From Seiridium cupressi (lineage: Eukaryota > Ascomycota > Sordariomycetes > Amphisphaeriales > Sporocadaceae), in the NCBI GenBank assembly GCA_036674765.1, contig JARVKI010000020.1, forward strand, positions 124,001 through 188,000: 64,000 nucleotides of DNA, read 5' to 3'. The notes below the pieces were generated by a model. The model did no database searches and had not been told where the DNA came from. It was given only the letters and a program-made list of their open reading frames with translations. A program made the position numbers and the translations under genes. Positions 55,415 to 64,000 of the stretch are shown one piece after another. Numbering within the stretch: position 1 is the stretch's first letter; each line of letters opens with the position of its first letter.

Positions 55415-57223
55415 TCAAGTGTAGGTGAAAACGTACGGTAGTTGATCCCATTCTTCAAATGCCGGCCTTATGTCGAGATATCGCACGGTGAAGAGCAAGA
55501 CCATCTTGATCTCTATCATGGCCAATTCTTGGCCAATGCAACTCATCGTTCCATATTCAAATGGGCGCCACTGTCCTGGCTTTGATGGGTGTAAATGGTC
55601 ATCTTGAGCCACAGTCCAGCGCTCGGGAAGAAACTCGTTGACCCGCGGCCAAAGTTCCGGGTGATAGTCCATCATAGCGGTGGCGGTAACCAGGGCATAG
55701 CCATCTGTCGGCAGCTGGATTCCATCTTTTCCGGTGAAGAAGAAGCTGGGATTGCCTTTGCGGACTGTTGCAGCAATTGGGCTAAGTCGGAGCACCTCTT
55801 TTGTTACAGCCAGTGTGTAAGGCAAGGAGTTGAGAAGATGCGGTGTGCGCCCCAAGGCCTCGGGGACACTATTCAGATCTGAGCCAAATACGTCGTCGTG
55901 TTCAGCTCGCAATTTCTCCAGGACGTTTGGATACTTTGAAAGATAGTGGAAGGCCCAGGTAATGACAGTCGCCGTTGTGTCGTGGCCAGCAAATAGAAAC
56001 AACCTTGTCAGGTCGAACACATCCTCGACAAATTCGGAGCCCGATACACTGCCTTTCCCGCTCTGAGTTTCGTTGATGAACTCTTTCATTGCCAACTGCA
56101 CGACGGTTTTCTGAGTTGATGACTGTTCGGCACCTATCTGCTGCTTGATACGTGGGACCAGAATTCTTCGTAATTCTTGTGTACAGCGCCATTCTTCCAA
56201 CTGGTAAAGAGGATTCAGCCGTTTGGGCAGATTTGCGAGTGTTTTAAAGAAGAAATGGTCGCTACCAAGCTTCCTGAGCGCGGTCTGGAGCTTCGTTGGC
56301 CCATTGTTCTGTTCGTTCAGACGGAGGTCTCTGCTTGCGTATCAGTCGCGAATTGTAAAGCGTTCGGGATGCATTTCCACATACAAAACAACTCTGCCAA
56401 TGACGTCGAATGTCAAATCAATCGTTCTCGGCAACAATGGAAAGACGGTGCCCCACGACCCAGCGCTCCGAGTAGTTGCTTCGAAATTGCGCACGAATAT
56501 TTGGACTTCTTCAATGATTGCTGGCATGTGCGACTGCAAGTTTCGCAAAGAGAACCCGGGATTGAGACGACATCGCCACAGACGATGTTCCGCGCCATCA
56601 AACCAAGTCAGATTCCTGGTGCCCGCAACGGCTTTGATAAGATGTTTCAGGAGGGGATGCCGAGGAGGATTCCTCTCCAGAACAAGCTCCTGGCACATGG
56701 CCGGGTCTAGGATCAAGGCCATGGGTCCCTGCATCGGCCAGAGATCAAGGTATATGATAGAAGGGCATTCCGAGGCGTCTGGGAAGTATTGTCGCCATCG
56801 TCGAATAATATGAATCTGGCTATAATGCGGCTGGGAATCAGGCGGGAAGAGAGCTTTCACTCCACCGAGCACACGCAGATGGCCCCAGATGAGTGAGTGA
56901 GGCTCAAGAATAGCCTGTTTAATCGTGCGTCAGCGACTGAACCGGTGATGCGGACACGAGAAGAGGGGAAAAAGAATAAGAGAGGGAAGAAAGAGATCCT
57001 AAACCACCAGGTGAATGAAGCCATGGACCATACGTATACACTCTTGAAATGATGAATGACTTACTATGCCTTGAGACTTCAGTCGTCGAAACTTTAGACG
57101 GGCTTGAACACCCTGGTATAGAAAGAATGCTACTCTCCCGACCACCAGGGCCAGAATAGCGCCAAGGACCATGCGCAGCCTGTTCCCCGACTCCCACGCC
57201 TGACCAAGGTCTGTGAAGAGCAT
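55415..57223 (-). CDS. Cytochrome P450 monooxygenase (second)
   Basis: Three exons (57223-57065, 56914-56385, 56330-55415) give 534 residues; introns of 150 and 54 bases keep phase. A membrane anchor is at about residues 17-35 (MVLGAILALVVGRVAFFLY), so it is ER-bound. The I-helix has FLFAGHDTTAT, the K-helix KEVLRLSP, PERW follows, and the heme loop is FEYGTMSCIGQE with Cys494. The loop has Thr-Met where most P450s have Pro-Arg, which is known in some fungal groups related to sterigmatocystin-type enzymes. No other secondary-metabolite gene lies next to it in the window, so the role is open: xenobiotic or fatty-acid hydroxylation are both possible. Confidence 0.93.
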
Positions 57224-57753
57224 CTCGGGTGCTTGGAGAGTAGAACGACTCGTTAATGGAGTAAAAGCCCCGCTAAAGGTCAAGAAGAAAACGCAAGGGT
57301 TGTGCGACGCATCTTTTAGGTTTCGTAAGACGGTGCCGTGATGGTGATGTCGACGATTGCGATTACAAGGTGCATGCTCAGCTGGGACGCCCCTAGCCCT
57401 GGACGTGGGGACACCGTCGGTGGTGCGCTGCATCATGCACCCCTCGCATGGGAGCACCCCCAGATGCTCCAATCACAATATAGTAAGTAGAATCAACGCA
57501 TAATGCTAGCTGGCATCATTAGGGGACACTGAGACCATCAACTGTCTACACAACCAGTACTGGCCGAACAAGCGCATACATAACGGCTAATTGGAGCTCC
57601 TCATACTCTTATCTTCTTCCACCCTGAATGATACAACTTCGTAAATAAAACAATTGTCATGATAGTCGTGAATAGGCATGTCATACTAATACAAACACTT
57701 GACCCTCGCCTCCACAACAGCACTCGCCGCCATTTTATCCCCTTGACTGATCC
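57224..57753. other. Promoter region of the second P450
   Basis: 530 bases. The frame is open upstream of the P450 start to 57472 with His-rich sequence, judged to be leader. The rest is the 3' flank of the next gene. Confidence 0.5.
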
Positions 57754-59103
57754 TCATATAAAGCTCGCCCGGCTCAGACGCTTGTTATCAGGAGTCCCGT
57801 TTCTGGGCGGCCTGATGTAGTCCGACATTCTTTTGGTCACACTGGTGCTAGGCGTTCTTCTGGGCGTCTGCTGCGAAGAATCAAACGCCAGGCTGGTGTT
57901 GAGGTCTCCTCCAAGATATGAACGCCGTTTCCTGTCATCCTGTGATTGGTAGCTGTAGTGGCTGGCCCTTTTCCAGGAGTCATCCCCCTTCTTCGAGCTC
58001 GGCCGCTCCCGTCTGCTTTCTCGTCTGCTCTCCCGCTTAGATCGCCCGAACGTGCCAGTCCGCTCTAATGTACCGGGGGCCATGAGATCGGGGTGCACCG
58101 GGTTGATCGGCTTCTTCCCGGGGCGGTCTGTGATGGCACGCCACATGTCGTCGTGCTCCTTGTGATCCCGCGCAAGCGCGCGCTGCATGAAGTGATGGTA
58201 GTCGGACGAGTCCTCCGGCTCTTCCTCGATCTGGCGGTGGTCTGCCGCGACCACATACGAATGGCGATTGCGCTGACGCCGAGTGGGCGTGGGCGGTGGT
58301 TGCAGGGTATTGTCCATGCCCGCGCTCGCCTCGTTGCCGAACGAGCTGTCCGTGTCCACGTTGGAGATGCCTTCTAGCGTTGCAATAGTAAGGCGGCGCT
58401 GCTCATCGCGGTAGTACTCATCCGAGAAGGAGAATTGGCTGCTACGGTCGACTTCCGCAGGCGGCGTGAGCTGCGCCAGCATCTGCGACATGCGCCTGGC
58501 GTCCTCGTCGTCGACAAGCGTAGAGTAGCGATCCTTCAGGCTGCGGCTCACGGCCACGCGTGCAAAGTCCGGGCCAGCGTGTGATGGCATGTAGACTTGC
58601 GAGCGCCGCTTGTCCTCGGCAGCGTTGATCCGGGCATCGATGCGAGAATAGCCGTACCGTTGTGAGTGCGATGCCGCACTCTCGCCTGCCCTTGACGGCG
58701 GCTGCTCCGCCCGGGGCCCAGTTTCGTTGCGGCCACGAAGCCTCTGCTCACGGGCCGAGGCATCGCGCCCCTGCCCGACAAGCGGCCGGTCTGCCGGCTT
58801 CTTGCTTTTGGTTTGTCGCCGTAGCAATTTGGACAGGAAGTTTGGTGATGAGGCTTCATCTGCTGCACCGGCTGATCCCGACGCCACCGCACTTGAGGCT
58901 CCACCGCCCGCCTCGTGCTTCCTGGGCCGATGACCCCGAGACTTCACGGGAGGCACCTCCTGGGCGGGGGCGGGCTCGCGTTTGCTCCTGTCGTGACTGC
59001 GCTCCGGCTGCTTTGGTGTTCGGAACATATCAAATATCGTTCGCAGCCCTCCCCCGTGCTTTGAAGCACTCTCATTCCGAGCTGTCTTCTGGCGCGTTGA
59101 CAT
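57754..59103 (-). CDS. Basic, largely disordered fungal protein of unknown function
   Basis: A single exon of 449 codons from MSTRQKTARNESASKHGGGL. I do not recognise the family. It is rich in Arg, Ser and Pro throughout, with Arg-Glu repeats near residues 355-370 (SKRESRRESRRERPSS) and several short conserved-looking islands: LRTIFDMFRTPK, SPNFLSKLLRRQTK, SSDYHHFMQRALARDHKEHDDMWRAI and the C-terminal RMSDYIRPPRNGTPDN. These islands may be binding motifs for partners or 14-3-3/kinases. No membrane or signal segment. The long ORF on the opposite strand (58662-59408) is a shadow. Likely a regulatory or cytoskeleton-linked protein, but this is a guess. Confidence 0.75.
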   Translation of the reverse strand: MSTRQKTARNESASKHGGGLRTIFDMFRTPKQPERSHDRSKREPAPAQEVPPVKSRGHRPRKHEAGGGASSAVASGSAGAADEASSPNFLSKLLRRQTKSKKPADRPLVGQGRDASAREQRLRGRNETGPRAEQPPSRAGESAASHSQRYGYSRIDARINAAEDKRRSQVYMPSHAGPDFARVAVSRSLKDRYSTLVDDEDARRMSQMLAQLTPPAEVDRSSQFSFSDEYYRDEQRRLTIATLEGISNVDTDSSFGNEASAGMDNTLQPPPTPTRRQRNRHSYVVAADHRQIEEEPEDSSDYHHFMQRALARDHKEHDDMWRAITDRPGKKPINPVHPDLMAPGTLERTGTFGRSKRESRRESRRERPSSKKGDDSWKRASHYSYQSQDDRKRRSYLGGDLNTSLAFDSSQQTPRRTPSTSVTKRMSDYIRPPRNGTPDNKRLSRASFI

Positions 59104-61308
59104 GCTGTCTAGTTCTTGGCTACAGGAGCACTATGTTGTGCAGCGATCAGCGTGCGATAACGCGTTACCAGTCTCCCGGCAATGCGGTTCAGTGGCAAAG
59201 GGCACGCAAAGAAGTGCCGGACAGGCTCGCCCATACAGCTGGTCTGCTGCTGCTGTTCTGCTGCTTCTCTCACGGGGATGTCAGGTCGTCCTCATTGAGA
59301 GCAGGAAGGTTGCCGGCATGGCAATCATTCACCAGCGCAGAGGCACTCGACATTTTTCAAGTCGTCCATGACTCGACAGTCTCTTCTCAATTAGCTTCCA
59401 CTAGATAGGTACCCTTAGGCCCGTGGTTTCCTGCTAGCTCTCTGCCACGGCAGCAATCAAGGATATGATCATCAAATAACAAGGAGCATTCGTTAGGGGG
59501 GCCCCGGAGCTTGGCTCCACCTCCGCACTATCAGCCCTCGCCTGCATGCATCGTCGAAGCTATCTCGGGTCCTAGGGCATGCAGCCATGCATATTGCGTG
59601 CATCGGGTATAGCCTGGCTACATCCTCTAGATCGGAGGCTGGAGGCAAACAACGCAACCACAGCCGCTAAACGATTGCGCTCAGCCTAAACCCTCCGGGA
59701 CATGAGCCAATTCTATAGAACATCCACCTTGCTCACACGAACAATCTAATCAAAGGCGGAAAACAAGGAAAAAAGCTTATCTATCAAAACAAGATTGCTG
59801 TACTCTACTCTAGCTCCTATTTCGCCGGCTACTGCACACTGCTGCTGAGCAGATTGCCATCACGTCTCCCCCCGAACCCTCCGCGTAGCATGTGCTTGAG
59901 GCTCTGTGGCGCCCGCTAATCTAGTCAGTTGGCTGTCCTTCCGGCATACGGCGCGATGCCGCCTTAGTGCCGAGTCTAGTCGACTCAGTTCATCCATTGT
60001 CCTCTGAGATCACCCAGATCGAAGAGAGAGATAGGCCCAGCGATTGCTTATAAGCTCTCCGACCAATCAAGTTCCATATCTGGAGCCTCGCAAAACGTGC
60101 TGATCCCGACCTTCCGCTACCGGTATCCGGCTGCCGGCTGGGTCCTCGCCTCATCTCGTTTTAGCTTGTGCTTCCAGCCTCTGAGGCATGAGACGATCCT
60201 TTCCATGATTACGGCAATCTCTGATGTCTCCATTATGCTCGCAGACGTATCTCTGATGGAAAGAAATTGCACGAAAGTACTGTTTGTCTAAATAACGCGT
60301 TCCTCGGAACTTGAAGGACGTACGTGGAAGAACGGTATACCAGGCGCGAAATGATGAAATGGGCTCACAAGTCTATAAACCACAGCGTAGTTCCCAGCTA
60401 ATACCCGATCTGCCACGCCCATAGCATTTCAAGAAAGCACACAAAGAAGATGGATTCGAACGCAAAACTAGTGGATTTGCAATCTCAGGCATACCATGAC
60501 CGGCCATGTCCCCTGCAATAGATGCTGTGCATCTTTCGAAGCCACGCTCCAGTCGATCATCGCTTCGGTATGATAACGGCATTTGCCACGTGTTTGCCTC
60601 AAACTTTGCCATAGGATTTCAGGAACAGACAGAGTTGATCAACAGCTTTGAGCAGGCTGCCATATTAGCTTCCGACATCACCATGCGGCTTCTGCTGTAT
60701 TGTACTTGCGAACCTTTTCAAAGCCATATTTTCCTGATGTAATATCCTCCATAACGATGCTTCCACTGATAAATGTGGCGGGATTCGTGAGGCAAGAGGT
60801 GTGCACAAGAAACAAGAAATTCCGCAGCGATGAGTCAACTCATTAACAGAGGACCGTAACGGAGTCCTGGAGCGACTGGGGTCTGGAAAGCCCTTCCGCG
60901 AGTCCTGGCTGCACCTCCATGGCGTATAAGCATCTTCATATTTTGTAGCAGGGAGTAGCACGTCAACTTTGCGATCTCTTTAATCCAATAAATGGCCTTC
61001 CCATGCTTTCCAAAGGGACAGTGCTGAGAATTGTTAAATGAACTCGGCGTGTCACGCTGGCATCAATAGATACGAATCAAAATGGTCAAATTCTACTATA
61101 CGTCCACAATGCACTACTTTCGAATCCATCGATCCGCATTTGTAGCAAGGCGAACCTCCTTCGCCCGACGCCATATATAGGATGGCGACCATCCCATGTC
61201 TAACAGTCCTGTTATATCCCAATATTGATAGAATACGTGGCTTTTCTGCCCCCCTACTCCCTTGACAACTTTTAATAATGAAAGCCAAACGGTGTCTCGC
61301 GATACCGC
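59104..61308. other. Gene-poor region between the disordered protein and SEC7
   Basis: 2.2 kb holding the promoter of the minus-strand gene at 57754-59103 and the 3' flank of SEC7. No ORF has coding character. A tRNA-like stretch near 60440-60505 was tested and not accepted. Confidence 0.5.
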
Positions 61309-64000
61309 TTAACCGCGCATGCTTCTTGTGCCAACCTCACCCTCCTCTTCTCCATGATCGGCGAGCGGAGCCGCAGTTTCCGTAGCAGTGCTGACAATAC
61401 TCTCCCTACGGCCAGCGCTAGCCATACCCTTGATACCCAGTGCAACCTCGCCGACTCTTCGCAGGACTGCGAGAAGAGCCCCTCGGAGGTCAGCGCTAAT
61501 TTCTTTGGCTAAAAGCTCAACGACAAGAGGGTAGAAGGAGTGGACGTGCTCTTCGAACTCCTTCTCTGGCCACGTCGCGTACCCCTCCAAAACGTCGACG
61601 ACAACCGGACGCCAAGCAACGATATTACGTTGCTGCGATTCCTCCTCGAGTGCGATGTAGCCCTTGATAACATCTTTGCATAGAGGGATCAGGGCCTTCT
61701 CCACTTCTGGCCTGCTCTCCGCCCTCGATGGCGACGTATCACCAAACATGCGGAAGAGGATTTGAATGTAGGTTGCTGCCGAACCGCTTTCCTGCTTGAG
61801 GAGATTTGGTGGCTGCTTCATGAAACCTTCCCGCCAAAGCCGCATGCGCAACTCCTTGTCGTTGTTAAAACGGCGCGCAAACATGAATGATTTCTTGAGT
61901 AGCGCCATTAGCCGCAGAAGTTCCATACTAGGAATTTGCTTGTAGACGTCATCATTCGAGAATAACTCGTTCACAGTCTCGATCATGAGAAGTTGTAGCA
62001 CACATCGAGATATGATGCGGTTGAAGAAGCGACGCCGTGCAGCCGTCACAACAACTGGCTGTTGTTGCAGGTTGGAACTTGGTTTGTAGTCCTCCAACGT
62101 GGTCTGCGCGGTGGAAGCAGTTGGCGTTTTGAGCGCCTCTTCGTCAGCTCCCGGCGTAGAGGTTGGCAGGGCTGTTGATGAATCAGATCCAGACGGCATG
62201 CCATTTTTGTCGGTACCATTGATCTCCAATGACTTCTCGTCAGCCGCCGCTTCTGTGGGCGTGAGTGGAACCTCGAATCCAAGACCATTAGGTGGTGGTG
62301 ATAGCGTCGCTGGGGTGTTGATGGTTGTGGCTGAGAAGAGCTGGTAGGCAGTAGTCCTCTCGAAAAGCTCGCAGAATGCACCAACGATCTTGGCCCAATG
62401 CTCCCCATCGAACTTGGTGACATTTTGTAAGATGAGCTGTTGCAAGCAGTTGCTGCCTATCCTTGCGATGGTGTCGTTCTCCTGGCATATGCAGAGAGCC
62501 AGTAACTCCAAGAAGCGATCAAGCATGTATTCCAGCGCATCGAAATAGTGCGTGAAGAGAACAATCATGTTGCGCAGAGCTTGGATCATGGTAGTGGAGA
62601 GCCATACCGAAAGGTCCTCCGTGTTCAGCGCGTTGGATAATTCTGGCCTCGACCTCAGGACCATGAAGATGGGATATAGCTGCTGGCGCCACAGTATATC
62701 CCAGAAGTCAGGCGGAAAGCCGCCACCATATTTCAATAGAGCCTCGAAGAAGTAATTCAGAGCATTCGAACGAACCTCGAGATCTTCACCGGTCATCAAC
62801 ACGTCATGGAAGGCAAAAAGAATAGGGAACCAAAATCCCTCTTCGACCGATGTTCCGCTTTGCTTCCGTGACAAGACGTCTGCAGACTTCGGGCCGTTGA
62901 CATCTGTTGCGCTTTTCAGATGGTACTGTTCAGAAAGCGGGCACTCGGGAGCTTTGAGCATCCGGGGAATAATGGACTTAAGCGTTTCCATGGCTTGCAA
63001 GCTCTTCTTTTGAAACTTGAGGTTTTTCGAGAACTCCGTCAAACAAACGATCAAGTCTGTGAAGGCGCCTTGTGAGATGACCACGCCGAATCGCGTTCTG
63101 TAGATCAAAGAAACATTTTCGAATGCCAAAGTCACGATAGATTCATGTGGGTCCCGCGCAGCGACCGTGAAGACGCCGAACATGGTCCTCCATCCAGATC
63201 GAATGTTCTCCCCACGAGCTTGAATCATTTGTATCAAGCACCGAAGGGCCATGTCCTTGACTGTGACATTGTTTGAGTTGGAAATGACATGCTCGAACGG
63301 CTTCAGGAAGTCCTTTTGGAACTTGAATCCCGGCAGCTCTTCAATCTCCATGAAGCGCATAGACAGCTGCCTGAGTGAATCGAGAGCAAAAAAGACGATA
63401 GCCGGGTTGTTGTGGCATCCGACCTTGTTGAAGTGTTCGCCAAGGACGGCCCAGATGCTTGTCCATTCGAAACGTACTCGGGTCATGTTGTAGTAACTGA
63501 TTTCGACGACTTTTTGCAAACTGTAGGTCCGAGGGGAGTCATTGGACCCTGATACCTTGATCTCGTCCCAACTGACCTCGGTCAGGGCCTTAGCGAAATG
63601 AACGATGGCGTCGCCGTTGAGATTGGCAGTGTTGCTGAATATCCTATCAATACCCTTGATTACTTCGTCAGATCTACTCTCCACAGCTATTTCCGTTGAT
63701 ACTCCTTTAGGGGCGGTGTTCGATCGGTTACGACGCTTTGTAGAAGCTGTTGATTTCCTCGAATCGTTGGTATTGGTTCTCTCAAACCGGGCCTTCGACA
63801 CGTCAGGAATGGCACCCTCGTCGACTCCACCTGAGATGAGCTGAAGCCTGTCAAGCTGGCTGATACACATCAGCACGTCCTTCCACGACTCTCTCAGGTA
63901 ATCGCCCTCCGTCTGCCCGAGTTCCAATATGACCCTCAGCGCTTCTACGTTCTTGGCCAGGATTTCTTGGGGGTTGTTCAGGTTGGTGGCGTTCTTCACA
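61309..64000 (-). CDS. SEC7: SEC7, Golgi Arf guanine-nucleotide exchange factor (C-terminal part, cut by window edge)
   Basis: The last 896 codons of a large gene; the stop is at 61309-61311 and the 5' part, with the catalytic Sec7 domain, lies beyond the right edge. The visible sequence is the HDS region (homology downstream of Sec7) of the BIG/Sec7 family: KALTEVSWDEI, VVEISYYNMTRVRFEW, FALDSLRQLSMRFMEIEELP and SGWRTMFGVFTVAARD are typical of HDS1-2, and repeated helical units with FLELLALCICQEND follow. A Thr/Pro/Ser-rich linker is at about 575-640, and the tail is polar. These domains hold Sec7 at the trans-Golgi and respond to active GTPases. No intron is seen in this 2.7 kb. The gene is essential in fungi. 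Confidence 0.9.
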   Translation of the reverse strand, partial: VKNATNLNNPQEILAKNVEALRVILELGQTEGDYLRESWKDVLMCISQLDRLQLISGGVDEGAIPDVSKARFERTNTNDSRKSTASTKRRNRSNTAPKGVSTEIAVESRSDEVIKGIDRIFSNTANLNGDAIVHFAKALTEVSWDEIKVSGSNDSPRTYSLQKVVEISYYNMTRVRFEWTSIWAVLGEHFNKVGCHNNPAIVFFALDSLRQLSMRFMEIEELPGFKFQKDFLKPFEHVISNSNNVTVKDMALRCLIQMIQARGENIRSGWRTMFGVFTVAARDPHESIVTLAFENVSLIYRTRFGVVISQGAFTDLIVCLTEFSKNLKFQKKSLQAMETLKSIIPRMLKAPECPLSEQYHLKSATDVNGPKSADVLSRKQSGTSVEEGFWFPILFAFHDVLMTGEDLEVRSNALNYFFEALLKYGGGFPPDFWDILWRQQLYPIFMVLRSRPELSNALNTEDLSVWLSTTMIQALRNMIVLFTHYFDALEYMLDRFLELLALCICQENDTIARIGSNCLQQLILQNVTKFDGEHWAKIVGAFCELFERTTAYQLFSATTINTPATLSPPPNGLGFEVPLTPTEAAADEKSLEINGTDKNGMPSGSDSSTALPTSTPGADEEALKTPTASTAQTTLEDYKPSSNLQQQPVVVTAARRRFFNRIISRCVLQLLMIETVNELFSNDDVYKQIPSMELLRLMALLKKSFMFARRFNNDKELRMRLWREGFMKQPPNLLKQESGSAATYIQILFRMFGDTSPSRAESRPEVEKALIPLCKDVIKGYIALEEESQQRNIVAWRPVVVDVLEGYATWPEKEFEEHVHSFYPLVVELLAKEISADLRGALLAVLRRVGEVALGIKGMASAGRRESIVSTATETAAPLADHGEEEGEVGTRSMRG

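Noticed and set aside
58662..59408. 248-codon open frame on the plus strand over the disordered protein gene
   Set aside because: Shadow of a GC-rich coding region; the product has no recognisable domain and odd composition.
60440..60505. tRNA-like stretch on the minus strand (T-loop GTTCGAATC, D-arm-like GGCC...GCC, TTGCAAA loop)
   Set aside because: The anticodon and T stems do not pair beyond two bases and the acceptor stem is poor. At best a decayed tRNA; more likely chance.
1..64000. CRISPR arrays, bacterial operon signals, intact transposons
   Set aside because: None seen. The window is eukaryotic; no transposase or reverse-transcriptase motifs were found in any frame.

Overview
The window is nuclear DNA of a filamentous ascomycete (Pezizomycotina). 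Genes are split by short introns of about 49-180 bases with GT-AG ends. There are large polyketide-synthase and P450 genes, secreted plant-polysaccharide enzymes, and fungal housekeeping genes (TMA64, SEC7, mitochondrial malate dehydrogenase). One decayed gene carries stops that look like C:G to T:A (RIP-like) changes. The genus cannot be fixed from the sequence alone.

1-15.6 kb looks like a secondary-metabolite gene cluster. It holds the N-terminal 1372 residues of a type I polyketide synthase (KS-AT-DH, running off the left edge, minus strand). A divergent 1-kb promoter separates it from a polyketide-transferase-like alpha/beta hydrolase (+). Then follow a secreted BBE-type FAD oxidase (-), a 14-TM-type MFS exporter (-), an FSH1-type serine hydrolase (-) and a P450 (+); the last two share a 432-base divergent promoter. 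The likely division of labour is assembly by the PKS, release or transfer by the hydrolases, oxidation by the P450 and flavoenzyme, and export by the MFS protein. No pathway transcription factor is visible. Right after the P450 lies a broken acyl-carrier-protein domain (15.7-16.0 kb), probably the stump of a second megasynthase. It is followed by low-information DNA and a degraded STAND-like gene (17.1-19.0 kb).

19.4-26.5 kb: a secreted GH3 beta-glucosidase whose reading frame is one base off at one intron, translation factor eIF2D (TMA64), and a fungal protein of unknown function. 26.5-28.5 kb is gene-poor and has an AT-rich island.

28.5-38.3 kb: a PLP-dependent class V aminotransferase/sulfoxide-lyase-like enzyme, a SAM methyltransferase and an aldehyde dehydrogenase (the last two divergent, 340 bases apart, possibly a small metabolic unit). 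Then come a C2HC5 zinc-finger protein (ASC-1/Rqt4), a second aldehyde dehydrogenase of the main acetaldehyde-oxidising type, and a GNAT acetyltransferase.

39-48.5 kb: an orphan acidic ORF, a 958-residue APH-fold kinase-like protein with an internal disordered insertion, a MYND zinc-finger protein, a SIMPL-domain protein and mitochondrial malate dehydrogenase. 48.5-51.1 kb is gene-poor.

51.1-64 kb: a secreted rhamnogalacturonan lyase (PL4, seven exons, one GC-AG intron), a small unknown gene with a frame break, a second P450, a basic disordered protein, and the C-terminal 896 residues of the Arf-GEF SEC7, which runs off the right edge. Coordinates of spliced genes below are whole coding spans; exon and intron positions were worked out by hand from splice signals and reading frame.
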